Assembly: GCA_037447655.1 (NCBI GenBank)
Contig: JBBHKE010002052.1
Coordinates: 59,352-123,351 of the forward strand
DNA: 64,000 bases
Source: Zygnema cylindricum
Taxonomy: Eukaryota > Streptophyta > Zygnematophyceae > Zygnematales > Zygnemataceae
Direction: 5' to 3'
A program made the position numbers and the translations under genes. Below, piece after piece: positions 1 through 10,604 of this stretch. Below the pieces are notes generated by a model. The model did no database searches. It saw only the letters and a list, made by a program, of their open reading frames with translations, and was not told where the DNA came from. Position 1 is the first letter of the stretch. The number at the start of each line of letters is the position of its first letter.

Positions 1-45
1 TTTGTACTCTTTAGTATCTTGGAAGTACGTGACATCATGATTAAT

Positions 46-176
46 GTCGCAAATTTGACACGGTACTGAAGTAGCGCTATTCATTTCGCAAATCTTAGGC
101 AACACGACAAAGCGTCGCAAATCTGACACGGTATTACACTATTCATTTCGCAAATCTTAGGGAACGCGACAAATCG
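46..176. repeat. Two-unit tandem repeat, period 68 bp
   Basis: Two imperfect copies starting at 46 and 114 share the segments GTCGCAAATYTGACACGGTA and ATTCATTTCGCAAATCTTAG. The second copy has lost a few bases. It lies to the left of the first LTR-like block and may be part of that LTR or of its flank; the window starts too close to decide. Confidence 0.8.
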
Positions 177-414
177 TAATTATTGGCTTATTCGTCCTTC
201 GTATACTGGTTAATTTTGTACTTTTTGGTTAAGGGCGAGCACGGTAGTCGCGAAAAATCAAGATTCGGTTAATTTTTATTTTCGTAAACGCCGGTCGGTT
301 AACGATTAACAATTTGGGAGTGTGACATAACTCGGTCGGGCGTCGGTTACTCAATTTTTGAAGAAAAAAAACGGTCGGTTTTGCCTATGTAAAATTTTGA
401 CTTTTGCAACCTGT

Positions 415-1510
415 GATGCACGCTTTCATGTTGTTTCGTTCGCACGCGCGATTTCATGTCGATTCATTTATTTTCAAGTTTGGATGTATAGTACTCATTT
501 CGAGCGATACCTTTCATTTCGTGCGTAAGTACACGATTTTCGAAGTATGGACGCGAAATATCGTTTGGGCGACGCAGCGCGATTTTTGGAATGTTTCGTG
601 CAATATGTTTCGTATCGTGCGTATGCACGCGATTTCGGGAGTATCGACGCGAAGTATCGTTAGGCGCCGAATCACGATTTTCGAGGGTATCGACGACGCT
701 TCGATACCTTTTATTTATTTAAGTCGCGAACACATGTAGGTTCGCGCATACATGTAGTTAGGGAGGGTTTTTACCCTCGGAAAGTGGATTTTGTCAAGCG
801 TACGACAGATGATGTTGGTCGCTTATTGGCCAACATCTTAAGTAGTTTCATGCATGTAAAGTAGGCTAGACGTGGGCTAGTTTTGCTTAGGCCTAGCGTA
901 GCTCCTACTTAGGCTAATTCTCAGACTTAGAGAATTTTAGCTTTTGGACAAGAATTTTCTTTTGGCGGCGGAGCAGTTTTCTTGCTTCCTCTTTGCCACC
1001 GATTGCCCATTATTTCTTTTCCTCTTGTTAGCTATTGATAGATGCTAGTTAGCATACGGATTTTTGTCTCCTAATATTCTGCCTCGTTTTTAATCCACAC
1101 GGCTTCGGCCAAGTCCGGAAGGTTTCCCTCCAAACTTGTTTTTTTAGCGATTTGTGGAGTGGAGGCTTGAAGTGTGGCATCTTCTGTCAAGCTACGTCGT
1201 TCTCCGGACAGTTGGACGGTTTGCTTGAGTGTATTTGTTGTTGTGGCATTTTGGTTTTATTGGAAAGTGCCATTTTTGACTAAATCCAATTTTCTTGGTT
1301 TTTGGTTGAAAGTGCTTCCTATTGCTTTGTTGCCTTTCTTGAGATAACTCTTGTAGAGAATGCGTGGAAGAGCTGGGAGCCTAGTGGCTATCCCACGGCT
1401 TAGTATTCTTGTCTTAAAGCCTAACCTTTCAAAAGCTTTAACTTTTCAAAAGATTTTATTTCGATTAAATTATTAAAAATATAAAATTTATTTTATAAAA
1501 GAAAAAATAT
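415..1510 (+). mobile_element. Left LTR copy of a gag-protease element
   Basis: This block is repeated in the same orientation at 5869-5885 plus 7080-8125, where a solo LTR interrupts it. Shared landmarks are the start GCACGCTTTCATGTTGTTTC, the middle GGCCAACATCTTAAGTAGTT and the end ATTAAAAATATAAA. The pair brackets gag and protease coding sequence, as LTRs do. Neither outer boundary is fixed: no TG...CA ends or target duplication could be assigned, because the left part lies near the window edge and the right copy breaks into a foldback. The first ~300 bases carry many CGCGAT/CGAAAT motifs. Confidence 0.6.
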
Positions 1511-2950
1511 CACCTTTTGATTTGGTTTTTTTTCTTTTGTTCCGCTTTATCTTTCAACGAGTTTTCCTCATACTTTCTCTCCATTTTCGCTTTCGCTTTC
1601 AGTTTTGCTTTGAAAAAAAAATATTATAAAAATAATTAAGTTTATAAAATTTACTTTATTAAAAAACAAAAAAACACATTTTGTTTTTGTTTTTTGTTTT
1701 CTTCTTTCTTGCTTCCAATCTTTGTCGCCTATCTTGTTACCACTCTTTTTCTGGGCAGCAGATTTAGGTCTGAATTTGGGTCAGATTTTAGGGTTAATCT
1801 GCGGAATTAGGGTTTGGCTGCAGATTTAGGGTTTGGGCCGCAGAGTTAGGGTTTGTACGGATTTAGGGTTTATTTTTTGGAATTTTTAACCCTAGGTCAG
1901 CATATTACTATCCATTGGTCGCAGATTTCTTGTTTTTGTAGCGTGGAATTAGGGTTTGTGAAACCCTTTTCCCTAATCCTAACTCTCTTCCAAGTTTATT
2001 TGCATTTCTTTCCTTTGTTCCCATATTTCTTTTCCTCTTCCTTTGGGTGTGGACATTCACAAGGTGAGGCCCCGCGCGGTCCAGAGGACATTGAGAAGAG
2101 AACCCTTTTAGAGGAGACTCATTTAAAAGGAAATTTTAGGAGTGGATTGCGGAGCAGATTCACCCTTTGAGGCTTTGCAAAGCCCCAGCTGTAGCGATCA
2201 GCTGCGGTTCACCTTTGATAATCACCAGATTATTAAAGGTGTTGTGTAAGTATTACGATGCCTTGCGGGTACAGGCGCGTGTTAGAATAGCTGGTTGACC
2301 GTTTAGAGGGTTCGTTCGTGGATTGGGTCTCATTAAACCCAATTGTATTGAGCATCTGCATTTCCCAGCTTTCTTTGCTTGTAACTTGGCCGTGAATGGC
2401 CTTGCGCTTCTTGTTATTTCCTGGAGTGGATCTTCTTACATAGATTTTGCCGTGGGTGGCACTGTTTAGACACTTTTCCGTCTGTGCCGCTGTAGATCTG
2501 CACCGGAAGGTGCTTGGATAGTTTTCTGTTTGTTATTATAGATCTGGCCCTTCCGCCTTGCCCCATTGTTTGCAGGGTAGAGGTTTTGGTATTCCGGCTT
2601 TTTGTTAGATCTGACCACCAGGTCTTGCTAGAGACTTCGTGTGTTCACTTATTTTGTGTGGATTGGCCTGTCACTTGACACACCTCAGTTAGGTCGTTCC
2701 AAAATTTCGAGTCATAATTGAGGGTTTTCTCTTCGTTTATGCCCACGGATTGGGATAACTTACGTTATCAATCCGGATTTACCAGCGGCGGGATAGTTTT
2801 CCGTCCACCGCAGTTAGATCTTTTTGGTTTCTCCAAGTGTACGGATGCACCAATTTTGGTTGTGGCCCCTAGATCTCTGTCAGTTCTGTCAGTATTGACT
2901 AGAGTCTCATCATTATCCTCAATTTCGTTTAGATCATGCCTAGATAGAAC
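1511..2950 (+). other. Leader of the gag-protease element, no gene
   Basis: Between the left LTR copy and the gag frame I see no convincing coding sequence. It opens with an AT-rich segment, followed by a telomere-motif minisatellite (1766-1872) and a T/G-rich stretch. No standard tRNA primer-binding site (TGGTATCAGAGC-like) was found, so the true LTR end and priming site remain open. Confidence 0.5.
1766..1872 (+). repeat. Telomere-motif minisatellite (TTAGGGTTTG units)
   Basis: About six degenerate units of 15-20 bp built on GCNGANTTAGGGTTTGG. TTTAGGG is the plant telomere repeat and AAACCCTAA the plant telo-box. Here the units are interspersed with CTGCAGA/CCGCAGA, so this is not a telomeric array but a minisatellite in an element leader. 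Confidence 0.75.
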
Positions 2951-2952
2951 CA

Positions 2953-3760
2953 ATGAGACTTTTTAGAGGAAATCTTTCCCTATCCTCTCACATTTTAGTT
3001 TCGGTAAGTCCAAATTTGGAACCACTGGTGCATTCTTCCTTTGACGACATGGCTTCCTCTTCAAAGCGGGGCATGGGGAGGATGCAATTTTGCTTTTCAG
3101 GGATGAAGGACACCATGTCTTTATCCCATTTTCGTATGCTCTATGATATTGAAATGCGTGATTTGGCATTTCGCTATCAAGATCGATTTCATCTTCGTGT
3201 AGCATTCTCTCTTTTTGGTCGATACCTCAAAGGTTCGACCCTTACATTATATTCCCCCAAGTATGATGTTATAAGAGTGATGACAAAATTTTCCCCTCCT
3301 TTTGCAGGTACACCAAAGGTCATAGGCCAAGCGGATATTCGATACCATGCCGCTTTTCTCGAGATCTTAGACGCCCAGGGTATTGTCTTTATTCTCGCAG
3401 TCCCAGAAATTCCTCGCCTATATACTGTGGCGGCTCGTGCTGCTGTCCCAACACGACCAGGGATGATAATTTCGTTGCGAAATCCACTTTCTGTTATGTT
3501 TGATTTCTTAGAAGTCGAGTATCGGATACAAAACCTCGATCAGGTGAAACAATTGATGAATTTCACGCGTAAACCAGGTGAAACCGCCCTTGCTTTACGT
3601 ACTCGCATGGAGACTTTGTGAGAAGCTTTATCGGACCTAATGTCCGATGCGAAAGCTGTTCAAAAATTTGTTGGACAGTTTCCAGATCAATAGAAACGTT
3701 TTATACAAAGTCATCTCACTAGACTTACGGTCTGAAATTTACATTTGATCAAGCCGCTCA
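2953..3760 (+). pseudogene. gag (capsid-like region), broken
   Basis: The open stretch 2953-3621 reads about 220 residues, with the likely gag methionine at 3050 in the ATG of MASSSKRG. It has a capsid-like layout: a helical segment with FRMLYDIEMRD, then DQVKQLMNFTRKPGETALAL, which resembles the C-terminal helices of retrotransposon capsids. Beyond the first stop the same theme continues (MSDAKAVQKFVGQFPDQ) but is interrupted by stops and a frame change. A zinc-knuckle segment follows directly, which supports the gag call. I cannot assign Ty1 or Ty3 type from this alone. Confidence 0.6.
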
Positions 3761-3767
3761 ATATGCG

Positions 3768-4154
3768 GTGGAATATGAGATGCAATCATGTTGGTGGGAA
3801 GCTCATGACCGTTCGGAAGTCGCTTCCCCACTTTCTCCACCAAGCAGCCCATGGCCCAACAGTAGGCCTCCAAAGACGCATACCATGGGAAACCCGCCTA
3901 TCAATACCAGGGACCGATTGTGTTTCCGATGTGGAAACACGGAGCACGATGCTCGCATGTGCCCGGATAAGTCGGCCACATGCACACATTGCCAACAGAA
4001 GGGACATTACGTCCACCGTTGTCATATAAAAGACCATAATTTCTCTTATCAAAATCAGATTCAAAACGGTGGAATTTTTGCCTTTTCTGCAAAGCCGGTC
4101 ACTCCTCCCACGGATACCGAGAAAGAGGCGACTCCGCCTAAGATCTCTCGATGA
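3768..4154 (+). pseudogene. gag nucleocapsid with two CCHC zinc knuckles
   Basis: The 128-residue frame contains two adjacent CX2CX4HX4C knuckles, CFRCGNTEHDARMC and CTHCQQKGHYVHRC. These are the RNA-binding signature of retrotransposon nucleocapsid. The frame starts inside the capsid tail (EYEMQSCWWEAHDRSE) and is offset from the upstream gag frame, so at least one indel or stop separates them. It ends at TGA 4152-4154 and protease coding sequence resumes downstream. Confidence 0.8.
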
Positions 4155-4376
4155 GAGAGAGAAAAAGCCGAGTTGCAAGTCATGATGGCCGCCATGATTA
4201 AGGAGCAATTTGCCGATTTGGCCGAAATGAAACCGCAGTTCACGGGGATGGCAAGGACAGTCGTCCATATGCCATCGTTGGCTGGCCGAATCCTTCGGGA
4301 TTCTACCGTCCAACAATGGACAACTACTTTTGATAAAGGCTCGCCTGACCACAATCGAGATAGTTAATTAGAGAAT

Positions 4377-5177
4377 TTGCGAATTCCACTTTATTTCGAG
4401 AAAGAATCTCACTCCCCTCTACCATACAAAGCATCCTTCATTGTGGCTGAAACTCTCACCATTCTCGATAGCACCATACATGATGCGCATCGAGTCAAAG
4501 AACGGCTAAGCATCCTTTTGGCCATGATAGATGACGTTAATGTCTCTCCTCTTGTTAATGAGGTTCCCAAAGCCTCTCCCCTAGTTAACGAAGTCGTTGC
4601 GGCCGCCGCTTTGAGGGCGTTGCATATGAATTGTAGTCTTTCAGTTTTTCAACCGGTTACCGCGGATGAGCGCCGTGACCTTGATCCTCACATCAGTTTC
4701 TTCGACAATTCTCAAAAGTCCTTCTCCATTAATAGTGTTGCTCCTTCTCTCCCTCTCATAGACAACGGAGCCAAACTCGTGATCCGCGGATACGGATTTG
4801 GGCTTAAGCTTGGTCTCACCGCAGACAAGCTTCAAGCCACGGCAACTCGGCTTCTCACTTCAGCCGGTACCACGGAGGCGGTTCTTGGAATCACCAAGGA
4901 CCGGCTCACCTTTCGATTCCAAAACGGAACCGAAGGTGAGTCCGTGGAAGTTTTTGTCCGAGCATTGGTCACCAAATGCAACGACTACGAATGCTTAGCG
5001 GGACATGATGTTATTTTCCGAATCGTTGGGGGAGTTGATATGTATTATCAGACCTTCTCTTACCGTCCCTCTAATTTTCCGAGAAGTAAAATCTGCCTTC
5101 CTCTTGTCTCTTCTCGCAAACTGTTGCCCATTATTGCACATTTGGCTTCCGCTCTCGCTGCATTTTTCCAGTATTGA
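4377..5177 (+). pseudogene. Retropepsin-like aspartic protease region
   Basis: The 266-residue frame includes LPLIDNGAKLVIRGYGFGLK, which matches the D-[ST]-G-A active-site strand of retropepsins with N in place of S/T, and further on CLAGHDVIFRIVGG, like the second conserved strand (LLG.D.I). A second copy at 8349-9122 on the minus strand has DTRA at the same place. No reverse transcriptase, RNase H or integrase lies between here and the right LTR copy, so the element is gag-protease only. The DNGA/DTRA changes suggest that neither copy is active. Confidence 0.6.
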
Positions 5178-5719
5178 CCTTTGCCACACCTCAGAAAAGA
5201 TCCTTTCAGACAACCCCTTCATTGTCGAAAATTGACAAAGAACCCGATCCTCTTCTCGACTCGCTTCATCTCCTGGATTTTTTCGACACCAATGTCCCTT
5301 CACACATTCTCCCTGTGGTTGACATAGATACTAACAAGATGTTGAGTTTGTAAAGAGTGTATATATGTACAAGTGGTGATCAAAGGTTCCACATGGAGTG
5401 CACCGATTCTCTATTTTCTTTCAACCTGGCTGACCATTGCTTCCGCCATGGTTGTTCTAAATTTCCGGTTGTGTTGGCAGCTCCTCCACAGGCTAAGGAG
5501 ATGTGGGGGGGAATTATTGGGTCCACTTCACTCTAAAGGAGTATACTTCCCCTTCTCTCTTTGGGACATTTTCACCTTTATTCCTTCTCATGGTGAATAG
5601 ATTTTTTGTCTTTTCATATTTCTTTTCGCTGGTATATATGTTGGTGAGCATGACTTTGCTGGTTGTGATGCATGTTCGCTTGCTTGCCTCTCATACACGA
5701 CAAGAGTCATGCCCCATCG

Positions 5720-5880
5720 TGTCGTTTGCCCGCGCGCACGATATCATGCCCGCACGCGCGATATTCGGCGTGCGCGCACGAAGTAATGCACGCACGCGCG
5801 GTATTTTGGATGCACGCGCAATATTTCGCACGAACGCGCGCTATTCGGCTTACATGCACGATTTAATGCATGCACGCACG
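5720..5880 (+). repeat. Degenerate GCACGCGCGATATTCGG minisatellite
   Basis: About eight imperfect units of roughly 20 bp alternate CACGCGCG with ATATTCGG, ATTTAATG or AGTAATGC. The same words recur singly in the left LTR copy (for example at 450 and 630), so the array appears to be a local expansion inside the right LTR. Confidence 0.65.
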
Positions 5881-5885
5881 CTTTC

Positions 5886-7074
5886 TGAAACACTGTGTGC
5901 TCTATTGCCCACAGAAATCGCATATCCAAAAGAAGCTAATCTAGATAGTGCTGACTCCAATTTGATATAAACCCAAATGAATGACCCATTGACAATCAAA
6001 AATCTTTTTTAGCTTCACCCTTGTGAAATAAAACTCTTTGTGTGCTCAGTTCCACCACAGAATACAAAGTTAGAATATGAGTTTTGGACACATTCACCCA
6101 CTTTGACTTTCTCTTAGAAATGCAGCCACCGTGGCAAGCAAAAGCTCTGACCGACTACACCACTGTGTAGCATGGACTCCTTTGAGTTGGCAGCAAAAAG
6201 AATCACTGAAAATTGTCAAGTATATTGATAGTTATGAATGGTCAAATATGACCTTTTGTATTAGAGCTCTCTCAGAGAGAGGCTGCTACCTACTAAATTT
6301 TCTAAGTCTTATCTCTCTCTAAAACTTTATCTACTGACGTACAGCACCAATCAAATTTTTGTGTCGTACTTAAAAGTACATGTGCCGGTGTACTTTCAGT
6401 ACGACCATTGTACGACATGGCTAAAATGTCGACACATGTCATACCCGGATTTGTTTCTGTAATCTCCGGAGTTGCCGCAATCCAACGTTGTCGCGTCACG
6501 TGTCACATGATGTGGCGATGACAGTAAAACGCCAAAAGTACATATTCCGTGATCGCGGCGCCTATCATGGTCGTCCGATCAAAACCGGATACAACTATAG
6601 CCGTTGAAAATATACGCGCGGTATTTGTTTCGCGTTTGAAACAAATGCGCGCTATCTGTTTCATATAATACATTAAACCGTACATTGTACTATTCAAAAC
6701 TGTATCTATGCATTACTTATCTATTTCTCGTTAAATGAACTAGTCTACGTGTAACAAATTAAATATCTGTCAGACCTATTATATCCTACCACTAATCCTA
6801 GACTTATAGGTTAAGGCTAACAGGTAGTTTCACGGATGGTAAGTACTCGGATCAAATCCTGGGTTCCTCAAACCTTTTAGGTAACTCTATTAAGATTTGC
6901 CTTCTTGTCCTCTTTGGACAGCCTAGGCAACCATGGATTTAACTCCTCCTCAAGTCTTTAGTGACTGCGACAAGTGTGGGGACTTGAGTGAAGAGTTAGA
7001 GGCAAGCTGACAGTGTCTCCTCTTTGCCTTCTATTTTACAATCTCTAGACCTAGAAAATACTTAAATTTCAACA
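5886..7074 (-). mobile_element. Solo LTR of the copia family, 1189 bp
   Basis: The copy starts TGAAAC and ends ATTTCAACA, flanked by a 5-bp target duplication CTTTC (5881-5885 and 7075-7079). Along its length it matches the minus-strand LTRs of E2/E3, for example GCAAAAAGAATC, TGTCGACACATGTCATA, GTGACTGCGACAAG and GACCTAGAAAATACTTAAA. The uninterrupted target is present at 421-430 (CACGCTTTCATGTTG), so the insertion is fully documented. It is clearly more diverged than the E2/E3 LTRs and contains its own tRNA-like segment at about 6801-6888. Confidence 0.85.
6801..6888 (+). other. tRNA-like segment in the solo LTR (degenerate)
   Basis: GGTTAAGGCTAACAGG stands where the A box lies in related LTRs, and GGATCAAATCC is a B-box match (GGTTCGANTCC) with two differences. 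AACCTTTTAGG provides a T4 run directly after. It is antisense to the LTR, as in E1-E4. It is the weakest member of the set, and stem pairing is not evident. Confidence 0.5.
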
Positions 7075-8125
7075 CTTTCATGTTGTTTCGTTTGCACGTG
7101 TGATTTCATGTCGATTCATTTATTTTCACGTTTGGTTGTATAGTACTAATTTCGTGCAATACCTTTCATTTTGTGTGTAGGTACATGATTCGGAAGTATG
7201 GACGCGAAATATCCTTTGGGCGATGTAGCGCGATTTGCGAAATGTTTCGTGCGTATGCACGCAATTTCGGGATTATCGACGCGAAGAATTGTTTGGCGCC
7301 GAATCGCGATATCTAGGAGTATCGGCGACGCTTGATACCTTCTATTTATTTAAGTCGCGAACCCAAGTAGGTTCGCGCATATATGTAGTTTGGGAGCGTT
7401 TTACCCTCGGACAGTAGATTTTGTCATGCGTACAACAGATGATGTTGGCCGCCTATTGGCCAACATCTTAAGTAGTTTCATGCAAGTAAAGTAGGCTAGA
7501 CGTAGGCTAGTTTTGCTTAGGCTTAGCATAGCTCCTACTTAGGCTAATTCTCAGACTTAAATAATTTTAGCTTTTGGACAATAATTTTCTCTTGGCGGCG
7601 GAGCTTTCTCTTGCTCTCTCTCTCACCGATTGCTCATGCTTTCTATTTGTTATTGCTAGCTAGCTATAGAGGCTAGATAGGTTACGAATATTTGCCTTCG
7701 TATTTCTGCCCAGGTTTTTTTTCCACACGGCCTAAGGCCACGTCCGGAAGGTTTCCCTCCAAACTCGGTCTTTTGGTGGAAGTGTGGAATTGGAGATCGT
7801 GGGGGAGCACATCTGGACCTTGATGTGCCTTCCTTGGGCAGCTTGCCGTTTTGGTTGTGTGTTTGTGTCTTGTTTGTATTTCGGTTGGCTAGGAAGGAGT
7901 GTATTTTTGACCAAATTTGGATTTTCCCTTGTTCCGATTGGAATATTTCTTGCTTTGTTGCCATAACAGGATAACTTTTGTAGGGAATGTGATAAAGACC
8001 AGAGAGCCTAGTGGCTACCTCTTGGCTTAGCATTCTTATCCAAAAGGCTGAACTTTTCAAAATCACATTTTCTAAAAGTCTATTTTTTTTTAAATAAATG
8101 ATTAAAAATATAAATTTTATTTCAT

Positions 8126-9222
8126 AAAAAAATATATACACACGACAAGAAATAATGGTGAAAATGACCCAAAGAGAGAAACGGAAGAATACTCTTCTAG
8201 AGTGAAGTGGACCCAATAATTCCGCCCCTAGCTCCTTAGCCTGTGGAGGAGCTGGCCAAATAACCGAGAGCCAATAACAGCCATGGCAGAAGCAATGGTC
8301 AACCAGGTTGAAAGAAAATGGAGTAGCGGGGCACTCCATGTGGAACCCTTAACCACCACCAGTACATCTACACACTTTCTGCAAACTCAACATCTCGTTA
8401 GTATCAATGTTGACCACAAGAAGAATATATGAAGGGACATTGGTGTCGAAAGTATCCAGGAGATGACGCGAGTCGAGGAGAGGATCGAGCTCTCCATCAA
8501 TTTCCGACAATGAAGAGGTGTCTGAAAGTATATTTTTTGAGGAGTCGCAATTGTCTTCCCTAAGGTCGATACTAGAAAATGCAGGGTGAGCGAAAGCCAA
8601 ATATGCCATAGTGGGCAACGGTTTGCGGACAAAGACAACCGGGAGGCAGATTTTGCGTCCCAAAAAATTAGAGGGATGATAGGAGAAGGTCTGATCATGC
8701 ATATCGACTCCCCCGCCGATTCGGAAGATAACATCCTGTCCCACTAAGCATTTGTAGTCGTTGCATTTGGTGACCAATGCTCGGACAGAAACTTGCACAG
8801 ACTCACCCTTGGTTCCGTTTTGGAATTGAAAGGTGAGCGGGTCATTGGTAATTCCAAGCACCAGTTCCGTGGTACCGGCTGAAGTGAGAAGCCAAGTTGC
8901 TGTGGCTTGAAGCTTGTCTGCGGTCAGACTAAGCTTGAGTGCAAATCCGGATCCGAGGATCACGGGTTTGGCTCTGGTGTCCATGAGAGGGAGAGAAGGA
9001 GGAACACCATTAACAGAGAAAGACTTTTGACAATTTTCCAGGAAACTGATGTGAGGATCAAGGTCACGACGCTCATTCGCTGTAACCGGTTGGATAACTG
9101 AAAGACTATGGTTCAGCTGCAACGCTAATTATTGGGTCCACTTCACTCTAGGGGAGTATTCTTCCCTTTCTCTCTTTGGGTCATTTTCACATTTATTCCT
9201 TGTCGTGTGTATATATTTTTTG
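8126..9222. repeat. Foldback: ~96-bp inverted arms around an inverted internal fragment
   Basis: 8126-8221 is close to the reverse complement of 9127-9222 (ATATATACACACGACAAG against CTTGTCGTGTGTATATAT; CCAATAATT against AATTATTGG). Both arms correspond to the LTR start at 5511-5610. Between them lies a minus-strand copy of the 4620-5510 protease region. The arrangement points to a rearranged second copy of the gag-protease element. Confidence 0.8.
8349..9122 (-). pseudogene. Second, inverted protease-region copy
   Basis: An open stretch of 257 residues matches the 4620-5430 region throughout (LTADKLQATATWLLTSAGTT; GQDVIFRIGGGVDMHDQTFS). It runs about 80 residues past the stop of the plus-strand copy and so shows the downstream protein more fully (FDTNVPSYILLVVNIDTNEM). 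The active-site position reads MDTRA, so Gly is replaced and protease activity is unlikely. It starts abruptly at the right arm of the foldback. Confidence 0.65.
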
Positions 9223-9316
9223 TCTTTTCATATTTATTTTCGTTGGTATATATGTTGGTGAGTATGACTTTGCCGGTTGTGATGCATGTTCGCTTGCTTG
9301 CCTCTCATGCATGACA
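9127..9316 (+). mobile_element. LTR-start fragment of the gag-protease element
   Basis: Matches 5511-5700 in the same orientation (TATTGGGTCCACTTCACTCT; GTTGTGATGCATGTTCGCTTG region) and stops at GACAG/ATCCTCG, where an unrelated minus-strand LTR element begins. Its first ~96 bases form the right arm of the foldback. Confidence 0.75.
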
Positions 9317-9325
9317 GATCCTCGA

Positions 9326-9474
9326 TTTGCATCCGATATCCGTTGATCTACGAGCGTTAGAAAGCCATCAAATAATTCATTTAGGCGATCTTCGATTAAA
9401 ACCACCCTTTCCTTCTTCTCTTCCTCTCTTTGTGGAAGTGGGTTGGAGGGAGAAGCCACATCAGAAGAAGCCAC
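9326..9474 (-). pseudogene. gag N-terminus of a second LTR element, truncated
   Basis: The frame opening at 9474 reads MASSDVASPSNPLPQREEEK followed by a helical RLNELFDGFLTLVDQRI. This is typical of the start of a plant retrotransposon gag located shortly downstream of a primer-binding site, here at 9648-9662. Past 9326 the frame runs into the unrelated LTR fragment, so only about 50 residues remain. The element would be read leftwards and its body is missing. Confidence 0.5.
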
Positions 9475-9647
9475 TCACACGCCAAAGTATTTAACGCTAT
9501 GATTCAGAGATGAATCCTATAGATCCGGCAGATCTGGTGGATCCGGATTTGGAGTCACGATAGGAGAAGGTTTAGACATTGACTTTTTCTTCTTTCCCCC
9601 CTTTGCGGCAAGACTTGCCACCTTGACAATTCTTAATGGAGCACACT

Positions 9648-9662
9648 AGCTCCGATACCAAT
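9648..9662 (-). other. Primer-binding site for initiator tRNA-Met
   Basis: On the minus strand the bases read ATTGGTATCGGAGCT, an 11/12 match to the plant initiator tRNA-Met 3'-end complement TGGTATCAGAGC. It lies directly next to an LTR end (...CCTTACA on the minus strand). This fixes the orientation of the element that owns the gag fragment at 9326-9474. Confidence 0.75.
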
Positions 9663-10270
9663 TGTAAGGATCAAATCACACAATGATAGAAGGAAAGAAA
9701 AAATGTAATGTGGAAGCAAAGATGGCAAGAGAAGAGCACTCCAAAAAAAGCCAAGTATATTTGGCCGAAAGGTTTTTCCCCTCTTACAAAGATTAACTTT
9801 TCCCAAAACGACTAAGAGTGGACTTCCATTAGGCGTCTCAATAATTGTACGGAAAATTTTATTGAAGAGCGTGCCTTCCATTAGGTCGCGACAGTAAACC
9901 ACTTTTTATTTGCGTGGCTTATTCTGGTTGGTAGCACGTAGGTTAATATTAGATGCTTAAAATCTTGAAAGTATCTTAGAATGCACAGTTTGAACACAAT
10001 ATGTGTACAAGCGGAGGTAATGTCTGTACCCTCGGAGGAAATATTTGTATCGTCAGAGGTAATTATTGACTCGTACAAAGGGCATTAAATGTACTACACA
10101 AAATTTCATAAAGCAACGACAAAAAGGCGGCGGCAAACTTTGATGGTGGGAGCGTGACGGGATAATTTGGCGGATTCGCAGCCAACCTGGCGCAAGGCAC
10201 ATGGCCATGCACATGATGCGCGCGCTCATCGTTGATTTTTTTTCCCTTTTCCACCCGGCCTATTTTTACA
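9663..10270 (-). mobile_element. 5' LTR of the second LTR element (outer end uncertain)
   Basis: The inner end is fixed by the primer-binding site: in plus orientation the LTR starts TGTAAGGATC at 9663. A candidate outer end is TTTTTACA at 10270, giving TGTAA/TTACA termini and about 608 bp, but no target duplication supports it. The layout resembles the last 470 bases of the window (TGTAGGATC... then GGCCGAAG after about 100 bases), suggesting a related LTR there. Confidence 0.45.
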
Positions 10271-10517
10271 CATTCAGCCTTTGAGAATTGTTCTCTCTGT
10301 GCACGGTCTTAACAAACTGTAAGGTTAATGACGTGGCGTCTCAGATAAAAAGTGTAATAGCATCCAACGGTCTGAATTCACACCTACAACCTTGGAAACT
10401 TTTATATAATGATGTTTCCTTGAAAAAAAAATTGTAAGAACTTGTACGAAACGGTACGGCCTTCAGTAAAAAACCCTATTTTTTCGCTACTAGAAGGCCA
10501 CCCTAAGTCCTAAATAC
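10271..10517. other. Short AT-rich gap, no feature seen
   Basis: No frame, repeat or RNA gene is apparent between the candidate LTR end and the target duplication of the hAT-type element. Confidence 0.5.
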
Positions 10518-10604
10518 TGGTGTTGGGTATCGAGGACCATTTTTCGATATTCGATATATATCGAATTTCAGATACCCGATAATCGATATATCGCTTCGAT
10601 ATAT

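Larger units (their letters stand above)
5515..8125 (+). mobile_element. Right LTR copy, interrupted by a solo LTR
   Basis: A purine-rich tract (GGAGATGTGGGGGGGA) precedes 5515, as a polypurine tract would. The block then runs to 5885, is interrupted at 5886-7074, and resumes at 7080 with close similarity to 430-1510. The 5' third (5515-5860) does not match the left copy well because it holds an expanded GCACGCGCGAT-type repeat. The end at about 8125 is where the sequence becomes the reverse complement of the LTR start (foldback). Confidence 0.55.
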
